A stretch of DNA of 64,000 nucleotides. It comes from DSYU01 sp963827605. GTDB lineage: Bacteria > Chloroflexota > Anaerolineae > Anaerolineales > Anaerolineaceae. Location of the stretch: positions 496,001 to 560,000 of the forward strand of contig CAWHBK010000001.1 of assembly GCA_963827605.1 (NCBI GenBank), read 5' to 3'. Below are positions 57,223 to 64,000 of the stretch, in pieces. Numbering within the stretch: the stretch's first letter is position 1; each line of letters opens with the position of its first letter. The position numbers and the translations under genes are program-made. The notes under the pieces were generated by a model. The model did not search any database and had not been told where the DNA came from. It saw only the letters and a list, made by a program, of their open reading frames with translations.

Positions 57223-59000
57223 AATCTATTAAACGTTTGCGCATTCTGCTGCGCCCCTTTTTCCCGCAAATTTTCCTGGCCGCCGTATTCCTGTTGCTGC
57301 TTACCACAATTGACATGATCTTTCCCGCGATCATCCGTCAGGTGATCGACATTGGGATAACCGGTGGGCAGCGGCAGTTTTTCCTAACTGCGGCGATCAT
57401 TCTGGTGGGCCTCAGCCTGCTGCGCGCCGCGATTGGTTTTGGCAACCGCTATACCTCCGAGTGGTTGGCGCACCATATCGCCTACGATTTGCGCAACCGG
57501 CTGTACAACCATATCCAGCGCCTATCCTTCAGCTATCACGACCACGCGCAAAGCGGCCAATTGATCAGCCGTTGTATTGAGGATGTGCGCTCGCTGCAAA
57601 ACTTCACCGGGGGCGGGATGATCGAATTGACCCGGGTGCTCATTTTGATGCTGGGCATCATCGTCATCCTGATATTCACCCAGCCGCTCCTGGCTGTCAT
57701 CGCGCTGCTGCCGTTGGTGCCGCTGACGTTGATGACCACCAGTTTTGGCAAGCGGGTGGGAAGAATGTTCCTGGAAGTGGATAATGCCCTGGGCGAGTTA
57801 TCGGCGCGGTTGCAGGAAAACGTTACCGGGGTGCAGGTGGTGCGCGCTTTTGCCCGGGAAAAACACGAAATGGAGCGGTTCGACAGCGCCAACCGCCTGC
57901 TTTACAAGAAACAGGTGCGGGTGGTGCAAGAGATGGCCAGGGTGATGCCCACCTCCAACCTGTTGGTTGGGCTCAGCACGCTGTTAATCTTGTGGTTCGG
58001 TGGAAATATGGTCCTGAACGGGCAGCTTACCCTGGGAGAACTCGTGGCATTCAACAGCTACGTGTTGATGCTGGCCGGCCCTGCCCAGCAGATAAGCTGG
58101 CTGGTCAATTCGGCCGGCGAAACAAGCGCTGGTCTGCAGCGCACCTTTGAGGTGCTGGATATGCGGCCCGACATCCGCTCGCGGCCGGATGCGGTTGTGC
58201 TGCCGCCGCTCAAAGGTGAAGTCGCCTTTGAAAAGGTCTCCTTCCGCTATCAGGGGGAAAAGGCGCCTGCCCTGTATGATATCGATCTATCTGTCCGGCC
58301 AAACCAGATTATTGCCCTGGTGGGGTTAACCGGCTCTGGCAAAACCTCGCTGATCAACTTGATCCCCCGCTTCTATGATGTGACCCAGGGCCGCGTGCTG
58401 GTCGATGGCTGTGATGTCCGGGAGGTGAATCTAAAATCGCTGCGCGACCAGATTGGCATCGTGTTGCAAACTTCACTGTTGTTCTCCGCGACTATTTCCG
58501 AAAACATCGCATACGGGCGGCCAGACGCGACCACGGAACAGGTTATCGCCGCTGCCAAAGCAGCCCAGGCGCACAGCTTTATCATGGAAATGAGCGAGGG
58601 GTATGACACAAAAGTCGGCGAGCGCGGAATTACACTCTCCGGTGGGCAGCGCCAGCGGATTGCCATTGCCCGCGCCCTGTTGATGGACCCGCGCATCCTA
58701 ATCATGGATGACTCGACCAGCAGTGTGGATACCCAGACCGAACACCTGATCCAGGAAGCGATGGCCCGCCTGATGCAAGGCCGCACTACCTTTGTGATCG
58801 CACAACGCTTATCGACCATCCGCCAGGCCGACTTGATCCTGGTCATGGACAAAGGCCGCATCGTGCAGCGCGGGATACACACCGAGCTGCTGGCCCGGGA
58901 GGGGCTGTACCGCCAGATCTATGATCTGCAGCTCCGCGACCAGGAGCGCTTCCAGGAAGAAATGGAACGGCTCCGCTCACAGAAGAACGCGGAGGCTTAA
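57219..59000 (+). CDS. ABC exporter half-transporter with degenerate ATPase site
   Basis: 593 residues: six membrane helices (about 1-310), then an ATPase domain. Walker A GLTGSGKTSL and signature LSGGQRQRIAIARALL are normal, but Walker B ends IMDDS (Asp instead of the catalytic Glu) and the H-loop reads VIAQRLST (Gln instead of His). These changes mark the non-catalytic half of heterodimeric exporters such as TM287/288 or BmrCD. The partner follows 9 nt downstream. The substrate could be drug, lipid or peptide. Confidence 0.9.
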   Translation: MKSIKRLRILLRPFFPQIFLAAVFLLLLTTIDMIFPAIIRQVIDIGITGGQRQFFLTAAIILVGLSLLRAAIGFGNRYTSEWLAHHIAYDLRNRLYNHIQRLSFSYHDHAQSGQLISRCIEDVRSLQNFTGGGMIELTRVLILMLGIIVILIFTQPLLAVIALLPLVPLTLMTTSFGKRVGRMFLEVDNALGELSARLQENVTGVQVVRAFAREKHEMERFDSANRLLYKKQVRVVQEMARVMPTSNLLVGLSTLLILWFGGNMVLNGQLTLGELVAFNSYVLMLAGPAQQISWLVNSAGETSAGLQRTFEVLDMRPDIRSRPDAVVLPPLKGEVAFEKVSFRYQGEKAPALYDIDLSVRPNQIIALVGLTGSGKTSLINLIPRFYDVTQGRVLVDGCDVREVNLKSLRDQIGIVLQTSLLFSATISENIAYGRPDATTEQVIAAAKAAQAHSFIMEMSEGYDTKVGERGITLSGGQRQRIAIARALLMDPRILIMDDSTSSVDTQTEHLIQEAMARLMQGRTTFVIAQRLSTIRQADLILVMDKGRIVQRGIHTELLAREGLYRQIYDLQLRDQERFQEEMERLRSQKNAEA

Positions 59001-59009
59001 CAAACAGGT

Positions 59010-60824
59010 ATGACAACGATTACTGCAAAACCAACGATTACCGAGACAACGCCGCCGCAATTAGAGGATCTGCCTTATAAAGATTATGATCCGGAAGTTG
59101 CGCGCCAGCTGATGACCTTTATAAAACCCTATACCCGGACGATTCTGATTTCGGCTTTTTATATGGCAATCAGTTCCCTGGCGGCGGTCTCTGTCCCCTA
59201 CCTGGTATCCGTAGCGCTCGACCAGGGCATCGCCAGGCATTCGGTGTTGACCCTGCGCAACACGGCCTTTCTGTTCCTCGCCTTTCAAATAATCCAATGG
59301 TTTTTTAACTATATCCGCACGAATGTTATGGCACAGGTCGGCCAATCGATCATTTTCGATATGCGCGCGCGGGTTTTCGAACATCTGCAAGAGCTATCGT
59401 TGAGCTTTTTTAGCCATTACAGTGTCGGGCGGGTCATTTCGCGGGTAATCAATGATGTGGGCGTGCTGCGTGATTTCATCACCTGGACGCTGCTGGCGGT
59501 GGCCCGCGACTTCTTCACCCTGAGCGGGATCCTGGTAACCATGCTGGTGATGAACTGGAAACTGTCATTAATCAGCTTTACCGTGCTGCCCATCATGGCG
59601 GTGATCACCTTTGCTTTCCGCAAACGGGCGCGCGAAAATTACCGCCGCTCGCGTATGGCAATTAGCTGGGTCAATTCGGTGCTGGCTGAGAATATCAACG
59701 GCGTGCGGGTGGTGCAGTCGTTTTCCCGCGAAGATACCAACTACAGCTACTTTCGCGATGTCGTCAACCGCTATAATCTGAACGCCAACCTGACCGCTGG
59801 CCGGCTGTCCGCAATCTTCTTCCCGGCAGTGGATATGATTGGGAAACTGGCCATGGCGCTGGTGATCTGGATCGGCGGCGCAGCAATCCTGGGAGAACAG
59901 CTGACGGCCGGTGTGCTGGTGGCTTTTGTGTTATACATCGACCGCTTCTTCGACCCGATCCGCGACCTGAGCCTGCGCTATAACGAGTTGATGACTACCA
60001 TGGCCAGCGGCGAGCGTATTCTCAGCCTGCTCAACGCTCCGGTCGAAGTGCAAGACCGCCCGGACGCTGCTGAACTGCCATCAATCCAGGGCGAGGTGCG
60101 TTTTGAAAACGTGTCCTTCCATTATATCGATGACGACCAGATGGTTCTGCAAGACATCAACTTACACATTCCGGCTGGCGAAACCGTGGCTTTTGTTGGA
60201 AAAACCGGCGCTGGCAAAACCACCATTATTAAACTGCTGGCGCGCTTTCACGATCCTACCAGCGGGCGATTGCTGGTGGATGGTCACGATCTGCGCCAGG
60301 TGACGCAGCAAAGCCTGCGCCGGCAGATGGGCATTGTGCTGCAAGATCCTTTCCTTTTCTCCGGAACGGTGCGTGATAACATCCGCTTTGGCCGCCTGGA
60401 AGCCACCGACGCGGAAGTTGAAGCCGCTGCCAGGGCCATTGGCGCGGATGATTTTATCCAGAAGATGCGCCTCGGGTACGAAACCCCGGTCGAAGAAGGC
60501 GGCGTGATCCTCTCGGTAGGCCAGCGCCAGTTGATTTCGTTTGCGCGCGCGCTGCTGGCCGATCCGCGCATCCTGATCCTGGACGAAGCCACCTCCAGCG
60601 TCGACACGCAGACCGAACAGATCATCCAGGATGCGCTGGCGCGCCTGCTGCACGGGCGCACGGCCTTTGTCATCGCCCACCGCCTCTCCACGGTCGTCAA
60701 TGCCGACCGCATCGTGGTGGTTCAGCATGGTCGCATCGTCGAACAGGGCACGCACAATGAACTGCTCAAACAGGAGGGCATGTACCACCAGCTGTACAGC
60801 CTGCGCTTTGAGGAAAACGAGTAA
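59010..60824 (+). CDS. ABC exporter half-transporter with catalytic ATPase site
   Basis: 604 residues. A 35-residue cytoplasmic extension precedes six helices. The ATPase domain has Walker A GKTGAGKTTI, Walker B ILILDEATSSVD with catalytic Glu, and H-loop VIAHRLST. Its signature reads LSVGQRQL instead of LSGGQ. In the heterodimer that altered signature would face the degenerate Walker site of the upstream subunit, while the intact pieces pair together: one working and one degenerate site. Its product is expected to pair with the previous gene's. Confidence 0.92.
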   Translation: MTTITAKPTITETTPPQLEDLPYKDYDPEVARQLMTFIKPYTRTILISAFYMAISSLAAVSVPYLVSVALDQGIARHSVLTLRNTAFLFLAFQIIQWFFNYIRTNVMAQVGQSIIFDMRARVFEHLQELSLSFFSHYSVGRVISRVINDVGVLRDFITWTLLAVARDFFTLSGILVTMLVMNWKLSLISFTVLPIMAVITFAFRKRARENYRRSRMAISWVNSVLAENINGVRVVQSFSREDTNYSYFRDVVNRYNLNANLTAGRLSAIFFPAVDMIGKLAMALVIWIGGAAILGEQLTAGVLVAFVLYIDRFFDPIRDLSLRYNELMTTMASGERILSLLNAPVEVQDRPDAAELPSIQGEVRFENVSFHYIDDDQMVLQDINLHIPAGETVAFVGKTGAGKTTIIKLLARFHDPTSGRLLVDGHDLRQVTQQSLRRQMGIVLQDPFLFSGTVRDNIRFGRLEATDAEVEAAARAIGADDFIQKMRLGYETPVEEGGVILSVGQRQLISFARALLADPRILILDEATSSVDTQTEQIIQDALARLLHGRTAFVIAHRLSTVVNADRIVVVQHGRIVEQGTHNELLKQEGMYHQLYSLRFEENE

Positions 60825-60828
60825 GCCC

Positions 60829-61729
60829 ATGCCGGGCAGCGGGCAGCGGCGTTTAATCCTCCGCATGTTGTCGCTTATGCTGTCCGTTGGTGTGCTGCTT
60901 GGCGCATGCAGCCCTACCCCGGCTCCGCTCGCGCCGGTGGCGGAGACACATCCGCCTGATCCTATCCCGTCCGCTGCAACAGCCCCTGCCAACACGGGAA
61001 CCCCAACCATCCCCCCGGCGCTCCTGGTTGTCCCCAGCCGTACGGCAACAGCCGCCACCCCAACCCTTACCTTCACAATCTGCTCTCCCCTGCAAGACGT
61101 AACGCTGGCAGAGGTGGTCCAGCCCGACATTTTGAAGAACCCGTTCCAGAGCGCTAGAGCGGGGATGGATGACGGTCATTTTGGGGCAGACTTCGCCTAT
61201 TGGAGCCGCGGCGCACGCAAACAAATGCTTGGGTCTGCCTGTGCATTCGGTAATGCATGGGCGAGTTGCCGGGGTTATTCAAAACCGGATGCCGTATGGG
61301 AACGCCGTCATCATCGAGACACCCCTGCGCGCAGTTCCTGCAAACCAACAAGCGGGCATCCCCACCCCCGCACCAACCGTACAGCCTGCGCCCAACCTGT
61401 TCTGCCCTCCCGACCCGGTCCATTACCCGGTTCAGAGCGGGCGCTCGCTCTACCTGCTGTATGCCCATCTGGATAAATCGCCCACAGTTTCTTTAGGACA
61501 ACCGGTTTCTTGCGGGCAGGCCATTGGCGAGGTCGGCACGACCGGGCGGTCGGTAAACCCTCATTTGCACCTGGAGACCCGCGCAGGACCCGCCGGCGTA
61601 ACCTTTGCTGAAATGGCGCATTACGATAACGCCGCGACCGAAAACGAGATGGGCACCTATTGTACCTGGCGGGTCAGCGGGCTGTTCCAGGCATTTGACC
61701 CCCTGGAAATCCTTTCCTTACAACCTTGA
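60829..61729 (+). CDS. M23 (LytM) metallopeptidase-like lipoprotein (one frameshift)
   Basis: About 300 residues. Signal peptide with lipobox VLLGAC near residue 26, then a Thr/Pro-rich linker, then a peptidase domain with GHFGADF (first His and Asp), HGRVAGVI, YGNAVII, and PHLHLET (second His pair). Active M23 enzymes cleave peptidoglycan cross-bridges; all metal ligands appear kept. The frame changes at a G3 run (61231-61233); with two G it reads MLGLPVHSVMHGRVAGV. ATG 60829 begins 4 nt after the ABC gene stop, so it is in the exporter operon. Confidence 0.82.
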
Positions 61730-61746
61730 TAGGCCGGTTCCCGCCA

Positions 61747-61776
61747 TTGACGTTGTGATTCGAAAGGTGCTACAAT
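61747..61776 (+). promoter_or_regulatory. promoter of the TolB-like gene
   Basis: TTGACG (61747-61752), 18-nt spacer, TACAAT (61771-61776), 10 nt before ATG 61787. The leader would be about 3-4 nt. Confidence 0.6.
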
Positions 61777-61786
61777 TTTTTCTAGT

Positions 61787-63738
61787 ATGAAATCCCGTCC
61801 ACGCATCCCAACCAAAGCCATGCGCATCTTTCTGATCGCCTCGATTGCGCTCAGCCTGGCTGCTTTGGGTTGGATTAGTGCGCCCCGGTTGTTTCCAAAG
61901 GGGCTGCCCTTGCCAGGCATTCGCCTGCCGGCGCTCAAAACTACGCCAGTCCAGCAGACCGGCACACCGCTTGCCGCGACAGGCACTCCCACGCTGGCTT
62001 CTGAAACCCTCTCCAACCCGGCTGCGGCTATCCCTTTTCAAGATGCCGGTTCCGCGGAAGAAAACCTGCAAACCCAGGGCGTTTTAGTTCTGGCGATGCG
62101 GGATGGGTCATTTACGCACCTGTTTGCCTATCACCCGCTTTACCTGCCGCTCACCCGGCTGACCAACAATCCCTGGGATGATATTACCCCATCGCTCAGT
62201 CCGGATGGCGTGCGCCTGGCGTATGCTTCCCGGCAAAACGGTTATTGGGATCTTTACGTTCTCGATCTGGTCAGCGGGCAAACCACCCGGCTGACCGATA
62301 CCCCAGAATATGAAGCCTCCCCCACCTGGTCTCCAGATGGGCAGTGGATTGCCTACGAACGCTATAACGGCGTCAACCTGGATATATACCTTCAGTCCCT
62401 GATGGATCCGACCGCCGCGCCCATCCAGATGACCGACGGCCCGGAAATAGACCGGTCGCCGGTCTGGTCTCCGCAGGGCCGTGAGATTGCGTTTTTGTCC
62501 ACCCGATCCGGAGATGAGGAAATCTGGCTGGCCCGGCTGGACAACATCGATGAGCGCTTCATCAACATCAGCCGCAACCCGCTCGCCCAGGACCGTTTCC
62601 CGGTATGGTCTGCGGACGGATCCCATCTGGCATGGGCAGTTGAGCAGCAGGGCGACCGTCGACTGGCAGTATGGAACAAGAGCACGCCGGATATCCCGGG
62701 CCGCTTGACAGGTGAAGGCGATCGTTCTGCCTGGAGCCCGGATGGGCGCGTCTTATTTAGTGAAGTTCGCGACCCGGCCGGAAGCGGGCTGGCCGCATAC
62801 ACATTGGCTACCGGGCGGCTCAGTGTGCCCTATACGCCACTGCCGGGCGAATTGTACGGCCTGTGCTGGGTGAAAGGCCCGCTGCCCACCTGGCTTAGCG
62901 CTGTTGTGCGCAATCCGGAGATTGATGCGGTTGCGCCGATTCCTACCCTCTGGCAGCCGGCACTGACGCGCACCATAGCCCCGGCAGGACGGGTTGGCCT
63001 GGTAGAGCTCAATGATGTGACCGCCCCCCAGCCTATGCTGCACGATGCGGTCGATGAAGCCTTCAACGCTTTCCGCGAGCAGGTGGCGGCCGAAGCCGGT
63101 TGGGATGCGCTTTCCAGCCTGGAAAATGCCTATGTGCCGCTGAATTCCCCTACCACCCCCTCCATCCAGGATGATTGGCTGTATACCGGACGAGCCTTCG
63201 CCCTCAATCCACTGATCTTATCCGCCGGCTGGATGACGATCACCCGCGAAGATTTCAGCGGGCAAACGTATTGGCGTGTTTACCTCAAAGCACGCTACCA
63301 GGATGGATCGATGGGCATGCCGTTGACGGAACAGACCTGGGACATCAATGCCCGCTTCTCCGGCGACACCCGCGCTTATGAACAGGGCGGAAAACTGGGC
63401 CCGGCACTGGCTGGCTACTGGGTGGATATCACCGAGCTGGCAACCCGCTATAGTTGGGAAAGGCTGCCCGCCTGGATCAACTGGCGCACATTTTACCCAT
63501 CCATTCGCTTCAACCAGTTTGCCATCACCAATGGGCTGGAATGGCACCAGGCAATGGCGGAACTGTATCCCCCGGAGGCGATGGCCACCTCTACCGCAAT
63601 CCCGACCTACACGCCGACCGGTACCAATACGCCTTCCGCCCGCCGGTCCGGCACAGAAACCCCTACCCCAACCATCACGCTCCATCCCCACGCGTCGCCC
63701 AACCTGGACCCCCCTGCCGACCCAAAACAGCGCCATGA
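61787..63738 (+). CDS. membrane-anchored TolB/WD40-like beta-propeller protein (probable frameshift near the end)
   Basis: About 640 residues. N-terminal anchor (IFLIASIALSLAALGWI), Thr/Pro linker, then PD40-type blades: TPSLSPDGVRLAYASRQNG, SPTWSPDGQWIAYERYNG, SPVWSPQGREIAFLSTRSGD, FPVWSADGSHLAWAVEQQ and SAWSPDGRVLFS. A second domain (about 400-590) has ALSSLENAYVPLN and a WLYTGRAFAL segment. It ends in a Thr/Pro-rich tail. The given frame continues to 63859 as unlikely sequence; a shift at about 63660-63700 would end it at TGA 63736-63738, overlapping the next start as ATGA. The exact end is uncertain. Role: probably a surface protein of unknown ligand. Confidence 0.75.
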
Positions 63739-64000
63739 GCCGCCAGTCCGCCGGACCGAACCGCCTTACGGCGCGCATAGCCAGAAGGCCTCGCCAGGAG
63801 CATTGTTGTTCTCGGGCTGTCCCTGGTGTTCGGCGGGTGCCAGTTCCCCTTCTCCTTAAATCAGGCACGCCTGGCGCCCACCGGTACGCCCGCAGGTAGA
63901 CGGTCTTGCGCCATTATCACGAGGCCCCAGGCTCCCCGATAGGGCAAATAGATGCAAATGCTGGCACTGCTCCGCTGCGGTTCACCTTTCCAACGCCCGG
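63735..64000 (+). CDS. lipoprotein, 5' part only (frameshifted)
   Basis: ATG 63735 starts MSRQSAGPNRLTARIARR. After a break at about 63790-63800 another frame reads SIVVLGLSLVFGGCQFPFSL, a signal peptide with lipobox FGGC. Together they make a normal lipoprotein start. The gene probably continues past the window, but this frame meets a stop near 63940, so a second break is likely. No domain is visible. The call rests on the signal sequence alone. Confidence 0.4.

Noticed and set aside
60162..61130. 322-residue minus-strand frame opposite the second ABC gene and the lipoprotein
   Set aside because: It spans two unrelated plus-strand genes and has no ribosome site or family pattern.
1..64000. 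tRNA genes, CRISPR repeats, insertion sequences, attachment sites
   Set aside because: Looked for in the intergenic stretches; no cloverleaf-like sequence, regularly spaced repeats, transposase motifs or flanking duplications were seen by eye. A tRNAscan or repeat search would settle it.

Overview
The window reads as a chromosomal segment of a Chloroflexota bacterium, most likely Anaerolineae. This is inferred from gene content, not from a database match. The main clues are DNA topoisomerase I with an extra N-terminal zinc-ribbon (DUF5679-like), a mevalonate kinase plus isopentenyl phosphate kinase pair, two giant membrane proteins of the DUF2298 ('Chlor_Arch_YYY') type, Thr/Pro-rich linkers in exported proteins, and moderately high GC. 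I see no phage, transposon, CRISPR array, rRNA or tRNA. It is a core-genome window.

Layout. 1-8.3 kb: end of a YyaL-like thioredoxin-domain protein, murA, a TGS-uridine kinase, a LipM-like octanoyltransferase, a DUF4230 protein, a PhnD-like lipoprotein, a SanA/YdcF-like protein and an HD-domain protein. 8.4-12.6 kb: rpoC, without rpoB beside it. 12.8-19.8 kb: three multidomain signalling proteins. 19.9-20.5 kb: cmk. 20.6-32.9 kb: four very large polytopic membrane proteins (two GT-C/GT39-like, two DUF2298). 33-38.2 kb: a LysM protein, then lepA followed by a flippase-like UPF0104 protein, a GT4 glycosyltransferase and a methyltransferase in one translationally coupled operon. 38.3-42.7 kb: DUF402 protein, tlyA, a UbiA-type phosphoribosyl-polyprenol synthase, mevalonate kinase and isopentenyl phosphate kinase. 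42.9-45.6 kb: dGTPase, greA and a membrane protein. 45.9-53.1 kb: a housekeeping operon read right to left, ffh-rpsP-khpA-rimM, then dprA-manC-topA. 53.3-64 kb: DegV, a stress protein with a tandem repeat, a DUF1015 protein, a heterodimeric ABC exporter with a small partner, an M23 lipoprotein, a TolB-like propeller protein and the start of another lipoprotein.

How it may work together: the 20-42 kb half combines isoprenoid phosphate supply (MVK, IPK), a polyprenyl-phosphate sugar donor enzyme, GDP-mannose synthesis (manC at 48 kb), a GT4 enzyme, a flippase-like protein and several GT-C-like membrane proteins. I read this as a lipid-linked envelope or protein glycosylation system with an archaeal flavour; that reading is inference. 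The DUF2298 proteins are its least understood parts.

Quality note: more than twenty genes, including the essential rpoC, murA, cmk, lepA and topA, are interrupted by single-base frameshifts, mostly one extra base, often in a short homopolymer. Restoring frame gives full-length canonical proteins. I therefore annotate whole genes across the breaks and treat the breaks as probable consensus errors, not pseudogenes. Coordinates of the breaks are approximate. Promoters are recognisable as sigma-70 type, several as extended -10. In at least four genes the -10 box sits 6-7 nt from the start codon with no Shine-Dalgarno, which suggests leaderless mRNAs.
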